A stretch of 64,000 nucleotides of DNA from Prevotella sp. UBA3294. Its GTDB lineage: Bacteria > Bacteroidota > Bacteroidia > Bacteroidales > Bacteroidaceae. The stretch covers positions 1-64,000 of the forward strand of contig DETG01000121.1 of the NCBI GenBank assembly GCA_002361535.1, written 5' to 3'. Each line of letters begins with the position of its first letter. Within the stretch, counting starts at the first letter, position 1. A program made the position numbers and the translations under genes. This document shows, in pieces, positions 16,879 to 24,723 of the stretch. The notes beneath the pieces are model-generated. The model did no database searches. It was not told the origin of the DNA and saw only the letters and a list, made by a program, of their open reading frames with translations.

Positions 16879-19221
16879 TCAACGGAGAATGATTTTCCTG
16901 TTTCTCACCGTGCCGTCAGTTTGTTTGATGACTTCGATATTGATACCCTTCTGAGGCTTGGCCATTTTCTGACCCCCTATATTATAATAGGTACGCGAGG
17001 CACCTTGAACATCGAGCACCATCTCCACGGCCGTGTTCTCATTATTGATTAACTCACCTGTGATCTGGATGTTGCCAAACCCATAGTCCTTCATATTCTT
17101 CGAACCGTCATCCTTCAGCTGTCCTAAGGCATAGATATGAATTACAAGGGAGCATTCACCCTCTGTTGCCTTGGCATTCGAGATGTTGAACGAATAACTG
17201 GAATATTTGGGATCGCCATTGTTCCTGTTTGGGGTCTCACCGGTAGTCAGTAGGGTCTCTCCGCCGGCATCCACCCATGTGGCATCGAACTTACCTCCGT
17301 CCGTTCCCATTCTCGAAGCAACGAACGATACCTTGCTTGCCTTGAAGGAATAACCTTCTTTAGTCTGGATGATAAACCTGAGGGCATTCCCGTCGTTGGG
17401 TGCTTCCTCGTTGGGTACCAATGCCCGGATCTTTGTCTCCTTCACATTATCGAGGTTAGCAGTTCCGTTATACTCAAGGTTACTGCCCAGGGTAATATCA
17501 TTGTTCACAAAACAGGTAGCGGTATTATCAGAAAATGATGCCTCTTCCTTGTTGCCGGAGGCAAATGCCCAGGTGATTTGTGCAACCGTGCCTTCAGAAG
17601 GCTCCGGCTGGTCATCATCGGAAGAGGGCTTTCCCGATGGAATCTCTACATAGGTGTAAGTGGGGTAGTATTCGTCCACCGGTGTCTCGGCATTCGTGTT
17701 GCCATCCTTCATGATGTCCTCCACCAGACTGTTCATATACACCTCCAGGTTGGTGTACCATTTCTTGTCACTGTCGAGGGTGTAGAGGGCTGCATCGCTG
17801 GCATCATTGGGATTCAATCCATTGGCGGTCTCCCAGATGTCGGCAATACCATCGTTGTCGGTATCGAAGTCGGCGGGCCTGCTCACGCTCTCCAACTCAT
17901 AAGTTCCCTGATCCTCCACTTTGTCGATGATGCCGGCTGTCTTTGCGATGGCACCCATAAAGGTAGTTGTGCCACCTTCAGCCTCTTTCATATAACGGGC
18001 ATCTACTTGATCGCGGTACAACGAGGCACCACCGTATTTCAGTACTTTCTGATAGGCATTCTTTGCTGTATGAGTGGTCACCATGCCAGTCTCAACGGGC
18101 GCATCCATTTTCACGCGGACATAGTCTTTGCCTCCACTCTGGTAGTAGGTTACATTCTCACCATACAAGTGCTTCTCGTCGGGAATACATTTCTCCCCGT
18201 CAATGGTGGTGAGTCCGTTATCGTAGATCACTCCTTGCCAGTCGTAGTTCTCTGGGTTGTTTGCAGCAGTGACGTAGTTTCCATGGATATAGTAGCGGCT
18301 GGCATACCCCATATAGGGAGAACCTGATGCATTACTGCTGGTGGCGACGCTCACCTGTGTCACCCTTGTCTTGTTCCTGGTACCAGGCCCCGCTTTGTAG
18401 TAGTTGTTCACCATGTTGATCTGGCCGCCTCCTGTGCCTCCATAACAGCCGTTGCCATTTCCCCAGTTATACATCACGCAGTTGCGGAAGTCAACGATTT
18501 CAGCTTGGATCGGGTTGGCGTACTTGGTCTTGTCGTAGGTGGCATAAGACTCTCCGTAGCGAGCGCCGCAGAAACGGGGTGAGCGGTTCTGCATGTGGCA
18601 GAGGAAGTTATGGTGGAATGAGGCTCCTTTACCGCCCCATATACCGCCGTAGCTATGCTCTCCCTTGCTATGTCCCGGGTTCGCCAGTGCTTCGCCCAGT
18701 GTGCACCACTGCATGGTGAAGTCCCTGTTATCGTAGAACGATGCGATCTCATCGATGCTCCACGAGAAGGAGCAATGGTCGAGGATGATGTTCTTCTTCT
18801 CACGCTGCCAGGTGGCGTCAGCCCCATCGTCAACATCTCTTTCCTGTCCACGGCGGAAACGGATAAAGCGAATGATGTTATTGGCACCGGGACGTATGGT
18901 ATAGTAGCGTAGTGTGATGCCGGGGTAGGGAGCTGTTTGTCCAGCAATGGTCGTGTTGTCACCAATCGACAGATTGGATGACAGGGCAATGACACCCGAC
19001 ACGTCGAACACGATGATCTTCTTGGCACTGCCTGAAACGGCAGCCCGAAATGAGCCTGTACCACTGTCTTTCAGGTTTGTGACGTGTATGACCTTACCGC
19101 CACGTCCTCCTGTCACATATCGTCCATGTCCTTCGGCTCCTGGGAATGCCGGTACTTGTTCCTGCGCCATGACGATCATGGAGCACAATACTATCATCAA
19201 ACTTGTAATAGATCTTTTCAT
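16879..19221 (-). CDS. Pectate lyase (PL1) with calcium-binding linker and C-terminal accessory domain
   Basis: A 780-residue exported lyase cleaving de-esterified homogalacturonan by beta-elimination. Signal peptide 1-19. The PL1 beta-helix runs about 22-430: the opening AFPGAEGHGRYVTGGRGG, the DHCSFSWSIDE calcium/active-site rung (about 147) and RSPRF near 210 are typical. Residues about 455-480 (DTDNDGIADIWE) are an EF-hand-like repeat often seen on this lyase type. Residues about 560-735 match a module of the CE8 enzyme (GTDGG...W....G..L.TGE.P.RNN). It ends with a variant of the shared motif (YNIGGQKM..KGINIEV). It starts 8 bp after the GH28-GH105 gene, so the two are co-transcribed. Confidence 0.9.
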   Translation of the reverse strand: MKRSITSLMIVLCSMIVMAQEQVPAFPGAEGHGRYVTGGRGGKVIHVTNLKDSGTGSFRAAVSGSAKKIIVFDVSGVIALSSNLSIGDNTTIAGQTAPYPGITLRYYTIRPGANNIIRFIRFRRGQERDVDDGADATWQREKKNIILDHCSFSWSIDEIASFYDNRDFTMQWCTLGEALANPGHSKGEHSYGGIWGGKGASFHHNFLCHMQNRSPRFCGARYGESYATYDKTKYANPIQAEIVDFRNCVMYNWGNGNGCYGGTGGGQINMVNNYYKAGPGTRNKTRVTQVSVATSSNASGSPYMGYASRYYIHGNYVTAANNPENYDWQGVIYDNGLTTIDGEKCIPDEKHLYGENVTYYQSGGKDYVRVKMDAPVETGMVTTHTAKNAYQKVLKYGGASLYRDQVDARYMKEAEGGTTTFMGAIAKTAGIIDKVEDQGTYELESVSRPADFDTDNDGIADIWETANGLNPNDASDAALYTLDSDKKWYTNLEVYMNSLVEDIMKDGNTNAETPVDEYYPTYTYVEIPSGKPSSDDDQPEPSEGTVAQITWAFASGNKEEASFSDNTATCFVNNDITLGSNLEYNGTANLDNVKETKIRALVPNEEAPNDGNALRFIIQTKEGYSFKASKVSFVASRMGTDGGKFDATWVDAGGETLLTTGETPNRNNGDPKYSSYSFNISNAKATEGECSLVIHIYALGQLKDDGSKNMKDYGFGNIQITGELINNENTAVEMVLDVQGASRTYYNIGGQKMAKPQKGINIEVIKQTDGTVRNRKIILR

Positions 19222-19229
19222 ATCGATTA

Positions 19230-21857
19230 TTATTTGTGGAATGAATAGACATCGTATCCTAACTGCTCCATCTCCAAGCTGGCCCAGATGAACGGACCGA
19301 CACCTTTTGCATCGTTATCGCGGATCGGCTCACTCAGGTAGTAAGCGAACGAACCGTCACGTCTGCGGTTCTCTTTTACCTTGGGTGCTGCCTTTAGTAC
19401 AGAAGGACTCATTCCCGGACCTAATCCTGCCACAGCGCAGCATTGTGTAAGAGAGATCGTTTTGTCGGCATTTACACGGATGAAGTTGTCGATGATACCC
19501 TTGTAGGCTTTGATGCCGGCTTTGAGGTATTTCTCACCCACGTATCCTTTGTTATAGGCTTTCAGCAACACATAAGCGAACATAGAAGAGCAGGTACTCT
19601 CCAAGTAGTTACCCTCGCGCTTGGGCGAGTCCATCACCTGATACCACACTCCGCTCTCCTTGTCCTGCCACTTGATAACGGCATCGAGATCTTTCTTCAG
19701 CAGTTCGATCACTTCTCCACGACGGGAATAGTTCTCAGGAAGTGCATCGAGCAGTTCGATGAGAGCCATCGAGAACCATCCTTGGGCACGACCCCAGCAG
19801 TGTGGTGACAGTCCTGTCTCTTTATCGCTCCAGAACATATCGCGGTTCTCGTCGTAGGCATGACGATTCAATCCTGTCTTCGGATCCAGTGTGCGCTCAT
19901 AGGTGATGCTGATCTGGTTCACCGCATCGTCGTAGATCTTATTGGCTTTCTTTGCCGACAGCAGATCGCGGGCGGTCAGGGCATAGAACGGCAGTCCCAT
20001 GAAGATTCCGTCGAGCCACACCTGATAGGCATAGATGGCTTTGTGCCAATACACCTTGTCAGCCTTGGTGCGCGGCTGTTTTTTCAGTTGCTTCATCATG
20101 GTATTCATGGCCACGAGGTTCTTGGCTTCAGGATAGAGTTGATACATTCTTGTCACGAAATGACCGGTGCGGATATTGTCGAGGTTATAGTCGAGCAGGT
20201 TATAACCGCGGATCTCTCCTTTGGCATTAATCATCGTGTCGGTATATTCCTGACAGTAGTTCAGGATATCTTTGCCACCATATTTTAAATAGGTGTCGAG
20301 CATGCCTTCCAGTTCGATGCCCATCACATAGCTCCATTTGGGTTTTGAGGAGAAGTCGAGCAGGTATGACTTGGGCACGCGTTGCATCTCCGAGTAGGTT
20401 AACCACTCAGAATAGTGCTTGTAAGGTTTCTCGTTCAGTACCAATGAACCGTTCACAAAGAGGTTCTCGAAGTTCATATCCTGTGCCTTTCCGCTCAAGT
20501 AGAACGGACGGTCATATACACCCTCAAACTTACAGTTCTTCACATTGATATGGTTAACGGTATAAGCCAGGGAGTCAGCTTCGTATCCTACGATCATCAC
20601 ACCGTATTTGGATTTCTGGCATGTCACGTTCTCCATGTTCACATTGCGTACAGTGGGGTAGAAGCCACGGCAGCATACCTCCTTCGGCTCGTAGTCGGTG
20701 TTAATCTTCAGTACCGCCTCCTTGCATTGTCCGACAGTGACGTTGCGGAAATAAATATTCTCGATAACGCCACCACGACATGAGTTGGTCTTGATGCGTA
20801 ATACGCGGTCGAGGTTCGGTGAGTCCATCTGACAGTTCTCCACAAATACGTTCTGGCATCCGCCGGAGATCTCTGAACCGATAACCACACCGCCATGACC
20901 GTCTTCCATCACGCAGTTACGGATAATAATATTCTTACTGGGAATACCTGCATAACGGCCTGTACTGCCGGCACGACCGTCAGCATTGCGACCACTCTTG
21001 ATGGCGATGCAGTCGTCGCCGGTATGGAAGGTGCAGCCCTCAATGAGCACATTCTCACAACTCTCGGGATCGCAGCCGTCGCCGTTGGGACCTTCGTTCC
21101 ACACTTTCACGTTACGAACGATCACATTCTTCGAAAGCAGGGGGTGCATCACCCAGAACGGTGAGCGTAACAGGGTAACTCCTTCGATGAGGATACCGTC
21201 GCATTGGTTGAGGTTGATGAGCTGTGGACGTAAGCCTTTGCCGGCACCGAACACACGCTGGTCCATATCCACACCGTCTTCGGCATATTTCAGCAGGTCG
21301 GCGCGACCGCCGGGGTTCTGCTGTTTCTCCGGTACGACGACATCGCGGCTCTTGGGGGTCTTTCCACTCATCAGCCACCAAGTCTCGTCACTGCCATTAC
21401 CGTCGATGGTACCCTCTCCGGTGATAGCCACGTCTGTTTGCTGGTAGGCATAGATGAAAGGCTGGTAGTTCCAGCAGTCGAGACCCTCCCAGCGGGTAGG
21501 CACGTTCGGATACAGCTTACGGTCAAAGGCGAACAGCAGGGTGGCATTCTTCTCCAATACCAGGTTCACATGACTCTTCAATACGATACCTCCTGTGTTC
21601 CATGTACCAGCGGGAACGATCACCTTTCCGCCTCCTGCCTTCGAACAGGCCTCGATGGCTTTGTTGATAGCCTTCTGGTTTTTGGCGGCGTCGTTCACTT
21701 TCAGGGATGCACCATATTTGGTGATCGGAAAGGAGCGGTCGGCAAATTGCGGCTCACGGATACTTTGTTCGATTTGCTTGTAAGTCGTCTCCCACACGGA
21801 AGCCATCATGGTTAGTGGGAAAAGCATAGCAATTAGAATAGATTGTAGTCTGTTCAT
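19230..21857 (-). CDS. Bifunctional GH28-GH105 pectinase (polygalacturonase plus unsaturated uronyl hydrolase)
   Basis: An 875-residue exported fusion. I place the start at MNRLQSILIAM (21857): an ATG at 21899 overlaps the predicted -7 promoter element and lacks a clean signal peptide. Residues about 30-440 are GH28, with NGDGCDPES, TGDDCIAIKSG, GHGGVVIGSE and RIKT, as in exo-acting polygalacturonases. Residues about 500-870 are GH105, with WLDGIFMGLPFYA (general-acid Asp) and SPHCWGRAQGW, which removes the unsaturated uronic acid left by lyases. The fusion couples hydrolysis with clean-up of PL1 products, and PL1 is the next gene. No terminator intervenes. Confidence 0.93.
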   Translation of the reverse strand: MNRLQSILIAMLFPLTMMASVWETTYKQIEQSIREPQFADRSFPITKYGASLKVNDAAKNQKAINKAIEACSKAGGGKVIVPAGTWNTGGIVLKSHVNLVLEKNATLLFAFDRKLYPNVPTRWEGLDCWNYQPFIYAYQQTDVAITGEGTIDGNGSDETWWLMSGKTPKSRDVVVPEKQQNPGGRADLLKYAEDGVDMDQRVFGAGKGLRPQLINLNQCDGILIEGVTLLRSPFWVMHPLLSKNVIVRNVKVWNEGPNGDGCDPESCENVLIEGCTFHTGDDCIAIKSGRNADGRAGSTGRYAGIPSKNIIIRNCVMEDGHGGVVIGSEISGGCQNVFVENCQMDSPNLDRVLRIKTNSCRGGVIENIYFRNVTVGQCKEAVLKINTDYEPKEVCCRGFYPTVRNVNMENVTCQKSKYGVMIVGYEADSLAYTVNHINVKNCKFEGVYDRPFYLSGKAQDMNFENLFVNGSLVLNEKPYKHYSEWLTYSEMQRVPKSYLLDFSSKPKWSYVMGIELEGMLDTYLKYGGKDILNYCQEYTDTMINAKGEIRGYNLLDYNLDNIRTGHFVTRMYQLYPEAKNLVAMNTMMKQLKKQPRTKADKVYWHKAIYAYQVWLDGIFMGLPFYALTARDLLSAKKANKIYDDAVNQISITYERTLDPKTGLNRHAYDENRDMFWSDKETGLSPHCWGRAQGWFSMALIELLDALPENYSRRGEVIELLKKDLDAVIKWQDKESGVWYQVMDSPKREGNYLESTCSSMFAYVLLKAYNKGYVGEKYLKAGIKAYKGIIDNFIRVNADKTISLTQCCAVAGLGPGMSPSVLKAAPKVKENRRRDGSFAYYLSEPIRDNDAKGVGPFIWASLEMEQLGYDVYSFHK

Positions 21858-21896
21858 GACTTGATTTGTTTTTGATTTGTTTTGTAATTTTGGATG

Positions 21897-21904
21897 CAAA
21901 GATA
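21897..21904 (-). promoter_or_regulatory. Candidate -7 element for the GH28-GH105/PL1 unit
   Basis: TATCTTTG on the minus strand, 39 bp before the chosen start. The expected -33 position has only TTTTACGC-like sequence, and two CGTAAA-type motifs (near 21929 and 21956) stand upstream, suggesting activator dependence. Confidence 0.45.
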
Positions 21905-21965
21905 CTAATAATCTTATAATAATAGGTGCGTAAAATGTTAAAAAATGAAGATTTTTACGTAAACG

Positions 21966-21997
21966 TTTGGATTATTCGTCAGAATGTTCTATATTTG
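21966..21997 (+). promoter_or_regulatory. Predicted promoter of an intergenic small RNA
   Basis: TTTG, a 20-bp spacer, then TATATTTG: a full match to the Bacteroidota promoter. No protein gene follows; an intrinsic terminator stands about 85 nt downstream. The -33 box lies next to the candidate operator of the divergent pectinase unit. Confidence 0.65.
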
Positions 21998-22001
21998 CAA
22001 C

Positions 22002-22088
22002 ATCTCATTTTATCATGGTTTCGATTTTTTAATTTCATTACGAAACTTCAAGAGGTTGACTACGTCCTGTAGCCAACCTCATTTTTTT
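22002..22088 (+). ncRNA. Predicted small RNA, ~87 nt
   Basis: Bounded by a consensus promoter (21966-21997) and a strong intrinsic terminator: stem GAGGTTG / CAACCTC extended past one mismatch by CTAC / GTAG, then seven T residues (22052-22088). A 5' hairpin is possible (GTTTCG at 22018-22023 with CGAAAC at 22041-22046), leaving an A/U-rich loop. The only reading frame from an ATG is five codons. Start is estimated from the -7 element. I do not recognise an RNA family; its position is divergent from the pectin operon and beside a riboswitch. Confidence 0.55.
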
Positions 22089-22095
22089 GTGTCTG

Positions 22096-22127
22096 ACGAA
22101 AAGAGCGATGCTTCACGCACCGCTCTT
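22096..22127 (-). terminator. Hairpin that may end the riboswitch transcript
   Basis: Stem AAAGAGCG / CGCTCTTT with an inner TGC / GCA pairing. On the minus strand it runs into TTTTCG, a weak U-tract. If active, RNA started at the cobalamin riboswitch promoter ends here, well before the pectinase gene. Confidence 0.5.
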
Positions 22128-22162
22128 TCACCTAATAAACTTATATAATAATACACGTACGG

Positions 22163-22234
22163 TTAGATAATTTCTATCCTTACAGTCATGCCCCAAACAG
22201 ACAGAATCTGCCTAAAGCCACTCATCCCTGTCAT
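22163..22234 (-). CDS. Possible 23-codon ORF below the cobalamin riboswitch
   Basis: Starting about 70 nt after the riboswitch there is an ATG reading 23 codons (begins MTGMSGFRQILSVWG). It is the longest frame between the riboswitch and the hairpin at 22096-22127 apart from one overlapping the aptamer itself. The ATG lies in a perfect 14-bp palindrome (CCTGTCATGACAGG, 22227-22240). There is no homology I recognise; it may be chance. Confidence 0.15.
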   Translation of the reverse strand: MTGMSGFRQILSVWGMTVRIEII

Positions 22235-22302
22235 GACAGGACTTAATCAATTATTATGGTTGCCGTCATCCCTTACATCGAGGGAGTGGGCGATAAACAT
22301 AA

Positions 22303-22452
22303 GGCAGGTCTTCTGACTCTGTTCCACCCGCAAGCACCTTCCCGTCAATGTGACAGTGGCTTCTTGCTTGTGGGCATAATGGAACTCACAGCTGCGGGAC
22401 AGTTGGAGACTTTCACTCCATTCCCTTTTTAATCGCGCCGAAGCGAACCTTA
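22303..22452 (-). promoter_or_regulatory. Cobalamin (B12) riboswitch
   Basis: Read on the minus strand, the hallmarks appear in order: AAGGTTCGCTTCGGCG, AAAAAGGGAA, GTGAAAGTC, CTGTCCCGCAGCTGTGA, GCCACTGTC, GACGGGAAGG and AGTCAGAAGACCTGCC (usual AGTCAGGAGACCTGCC). These are the conserved core and P1-closing segments of the adenosylcobalamin-type aptamer. A promoter stands just upstream (22460-22491). No btuB-like or B12-independent enzyme gene follows; the next gene on this strand starts 446 nt later and is a pectinase. Confidence 0.9.
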
Positions 22453-22459
22453 GTGATTG

Positions 22460-22491
22460 CAAAATTAATCATTTTTGGGGAATCTGCCAAG
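22460..22491 (-). promoter_or_regulatory. Predicted promoter of the riboswitch transcript
   Basis: On the minus strand: CTTG (one mismatch from TTTG), 20-bp spacer, TAATTTTG. It places the RNA start a few bases before the conserved 5' end of the riboswitch. Confidence 0.55.
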
Positions 22492-22516
22492 AAAATGAAG
22501 ATTTTTTTACCAGAAA

Positions 22517-22548
22517 CTTGCACAATTCATCAATTCTCCTTATCTTTG
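22517..22548 (+). promoter_or_regulatory. Predicted promoter of the sigma-factor gene
   Basis: CTTG, 20-bp spacer, TATCTTTG, giving a leader of about 70 nt before the ATG at 22622. It diverges from the riboswitch promoter 25 bp away. Confidence 0.6.
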
Positions 22549-22621
22549 CCAACGAATAAGTAAAATTAAAATCAAATGCCTATCGAAACATTGTTACTTC
22601 AATAACAAATAAGACAGAGGA

Positions 22622-23221
22622 ATGAAGAATCTGAATGGTATGACCGACGAGGAGTTGGCCTTATCTTATGTTGGAGGAAACAATAAAGCATTTGATTTGC
22701 TGCTCTCACGCACTCAGTCAAAGCTCTTTTCATACATCCTTTTCGTGGTACACGATCAGGATCGGGCGAATGATGTCTTCCAGGAGACTTTTGTCAAGGT
22801 GATCACCAAGTTGCATCAGGGGAAATACACCAACAGCGGTAAGTTCTCTGCATGGCTCATGCGCATTGCCCATAACGTGATTATGGACTGGTACAGGGAT
22901 CATCGTTCGGAGAACATTGTGGAACCGAACGAGGAGAACGACCTGTCGAATATCTCTTCAAAGGATTTGTTAGAGACGAACATTGAGAGCGAGTATGTCA
23001 ACACACAGGTGATGAGCGACGTGACACGTATCATGAACCAACTGCCGCCCTCACAACGTGAGGTCGTCTATATGCGCTTCTACCAGGATATGTCGTTCAA
23101 GGAGATTGCCGAGACTACCGGCGTGAGCATCAACACCTCTTTAGGCCGCATGCGCTATGCGGTCATGAATATGCGCAAGATGGCCAAGGACCATCAGATG
23201 AGCTTGCAGTTGGAGATGTAA
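22622..23221 (+). CDS. RNA polymerase sigma-70 family factor, ECF-like
   Basis: A 199-residue cytoplasmic sigma factor. Region 2 spans about 25-92 (DQDRANDVFQETFVKV and SAWLMRIAHNVIMDWYRDHR, the core-binding and -10-recognising parts). Region 4 spans about 135-187, with PPSQREVVYMRFYQDMSFKE and an HTH around IAETTGVSINTSLGRMRYA. Length and two-domain layout fit the ECF group. No anti-sigma or transporter gene adjoins it: downstream is convergent rpe (2-bp gap), upstream the riboswitch region. Its regulon cannot be inferred. It has its own promoter. Confidence 0.9.
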   Translation: MKNLNGMTDEELALSYVGGNNKAFDLLLSRTQSKLFSYILFVVHDQDRANDVFQETFVKVITKLHQGKYTNSGKFSAWLMRIAHNVIMDWYRDHRSENIVEPNEENDLSNISSKDLLETNIESEYVNTQVMSDVTRIMNQLPPSQREVVYMRFYQDMSFKEIAETTGVSINTSLGRMRYAVMNMRKMAKDHQMSLQLEM

Positions 23222-23223
23222 GA

Positions 23224-23874
23224 TCAGAGGGCTTTCAGCTCGCGGATGGTCTGATACGGATCTTTGGCTTTGAACACATAGCTGCCGCTCACCAGCACAT
23301 CCACCCCGGCTTTCACCAAACGGGGGGCTGTCTCTTCCTGCACACCACCATCCACCTCTATCAGCGCATCCGACCCTGAGCGGGTGATCAGTTCCTTGAG
23401 GCGCACCACTTTCTGAATGGTGTTCTCAATGAATTTCTGTCCTCCGAAACCGGGATTCACGCTCATGAGCAGTACCATATCCACATCACGGATGATATCC
23501 TCCAGTACACATACAGGTGTAGAGGGGTTCAGGGTGACGCCCGCTTTCATTCCGGCGGCGTGGATCTCTTGGATGGTTCGGTGCAGATGGGTACAGGCCT
23601 CATAGTGCACGTTCATCATCATGGCACCGATCTTTGCCGTCTGTTGGATATACTGTTCCGGGTGAACGATCATGAAATGCACGTCAAGTGGCTTCCTGCA
23701 TGCCTTGGCCACAGCCTCTAAGACAGGAAATCCAAAAGAGATGTTCGGAACGAACACACCGTCCATGATATCCATGTGGAGCCAGTCAGCCTCACTGTTG
23801 TTAATCATATCCACATCGCCTTGCAGATTGATGAAGTTGGCTGCCAAGAGCGATGGAGAAACCAATGTTGCCAT
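23224..23874 (-). CDS. rpe: Ribulose-phosphate 3-epimerase
   Basis: A 216-residue TIM-barrel metalloenzyme interconverting ribulose-5-phosphate and xylulose-5-phosphate in the pentose phosphate pathway. Signature segments are complete: SPSLLAANF, HMDIMDGVFVPNISFG (metal ligands His/Asp), DVHFMIVHPE, MSVNPGFGGQKFI (active-site loop) and EVDGGVQEETAPRLVKAGVD (second catalytic Asp). Length is normal. It converges on the sigma gene and has no close neighbour upstream. Confidence 0.97.
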   Translation of the reverse strand: MATLVSPSLLAANFINLQGDVDMINNSEADWLHMDIMDGVFVPNISFGFPVLEAVAKACRKPLDVHFMIVHPEQYIQQTAKIGAMMMNVHYEACTHLHRTIQEIHAAGMKAGVTLNPSTPVCVLEDIIRDVDMVLLMSVNPGFGGQKFIENTIQKVVRLKELITRSGSDALIEVDGGVQEETAPRLVKAGVDVLVSGSYVFKAKDPYQTIRELKAL

Positions 23875-24208
23875 TACGTTGTTACTTTAATGAATTAGTT
23901 CAGACAATAAGTGGGGCATTGCCCATAGCGTTTGATTGTGTTATATGCATAGGCTATATGCCGGATGAGGTTGAGCGTCTTCTCTGACGGTCTGATGTTC
24001 TCTTCTTGTGTAAAATGCTGCATAGGCGGATTTTGTTTGTTATACCTTATTATATTAATACTGTCAAACCATCACGATGGGTGGCTGTTATTATACTAAC
24101 GTAGATGTCTTCCGTTTATTACGCGTTTCTCATTTTTTTTTAATCTTATACACGGTAGATACCAAGCGAATAGCATGTTAGTGGGATCATAGAAGGAATA
24201 CTTGCCGT

Positions 24209-24298
24209 AACAAAACAATTTGTTTTGTACTTCAAAAGACGTCAGTTAGAGAAGTAAAAACCGTCTTCTTAGAGAACAAAACAATTTGTTTTGTACTT
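24209..24298. repeat. Two copies of a 24-bp near-palindromic repeat
   Basis: The same 24-mer, containing ACAAAACAATTTGTTTTGT, occurs at 24209-24232 and 24275-24298, 66 bp apart. Each copy is close to a perfect dyad. They lie in the 850-bp gap between rpe and the trp operon, which otherwise (23875-24208) shows only AT-rich sequence without a gene. Confidence 0.7.
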
Positions 24299-24309
24299 TA
24301 TAGTTCCTG

Positions 24310-24441
24310 CTTTTAGATGCCAAGTATCGTGTTCTTGGATGCCGAGCATCGTGTTCTTGGATGCCAAGTCTCGTGTTCTTGATTACGAGCCATTGTGTTC
24401 TTGGATGTTGAGTATCGAGTTTATGGATATCAGCCATCGTG
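24310..24441. repeat. 22-bp tandem repeat array, six units
   Basis: Six imperfect 22-bp units, best preserved as TTCTTGGATGCCAAG plus TATCGTG. Each good unit contains the dyad CTTGG-ATG-CCAAG. The array sits about 50 bp upstream of the trp promoter. The period is not a multiple of three, so it is not coding. A second 22-bp dyad array with unrelated sequence is at 39177-39286. Confidence 0.85.
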
Positions 24442-24491
24442 ATTCGTTCCTATCAATTTTTTGTATTTGAGATAAAAAAGTTGGCAAAAAG

Positions 24492-24522
24492 TTTGTGGAA
24501 TCGGAGAAAATGTGTAAATTTG
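24492..24522 (+). promoter_or_regulatory. Predicted promoter of the trp operon
   Basis: TTTG, 19-bp spacer, TAAATTTG. The predicted start near 24527 leaves a leader of about 20 nt before the trpL peptide. Confidence 0.72.
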
Positions 24523-24549
24523 CAGCCGTAAACAATAATTCTTATCAAA

Positions 24550-24600
24550 ATGAAGAAGAACGTATTCGCAGCATGGTGGTGGCGCTACTCAAGATTGTAA
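24550..24600 (+). CDS. trpL: Trp operon leader peptide
   Basis: A 16-codon frame encoding MKKNVFAAWWWRYSRL. Three consecutive TGG codons (24574-24582) are the tryptophan sensor. The stop TAA sits in the three-base loop of the hairpin formed by 24588-24597 and 24601-24610, so a terminating ribosome and a stalled ribosome expose different RNA. The peptide lies between the trp promoter and an intrinsic terminator. It is too short for routine annotation, but the Trp run and surrounding structures make it convincing. Confidence 0.9.
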   Translation: MKKNVFAAWWWRYSRL

Positions 24601-24676
24601 CAGTCGTGAGCAACGTTGCCGTGTGGATACATTTAAGATATCAAAAGGCCTGCCGTTCTTACGACAGGCCTTTTTT
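24588..24676 (+). promoter_or_regulatory. Tryptophan attenuator (alternative RNA hairpins)
   Basis: Three mutually exclusive structures can be drawn. Segment 1 (CTCAAGATTG, 24588-24597) pairs with segment 2 (CAGTCGTGAG, 24601-24610). Segment 2 (24603-24615) pairs with segment 3 (24654-24665) over 12 pairs with one bulge, forming the antiterminator. Segments 3 and 4 form the terminator AAAAGGCCTG.../...CAGGCCTTTT (24643-24674) followed by a U run to 24676. A ribosome stalled on the Trp codons covers segment 1, frees segment 2 and lets trpD be transcribed. Confidence 0.9.
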
Positions 24677-24723
24677 CATGGTAATGACTTGCAAAATGAA
24701 ATAAACACTAAAAAAGAAGAAAG

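Noticed and set aside
17780-17860. Dockerin-like calcium repeat in the PL1 enzyme as evidence for a cellulosome
   Set aside because: Only a single EF-hand-like loop is present; no paired dockerin and no cohesin in the window. Such loops are common in these lyases.
22247-22462. 71-codon frame on the minus strand before the pectinase
   Set aside because: It runs through the cobalamin aptamer; the sequence is explained by RNA conservation.
24246-24437. 63-codon minus-strand frame with HPRTR-like repeats
   Set aside because: Its repetitiveness comes from the 22-bp DNA array; the unit shifts frame each repeat and there is no promoter.
24310-24441. Possible CRISPR array before trp
   Set aside because: Repeats are directly tandem with a 22-bp period and no spacers; no cas genes nearby.
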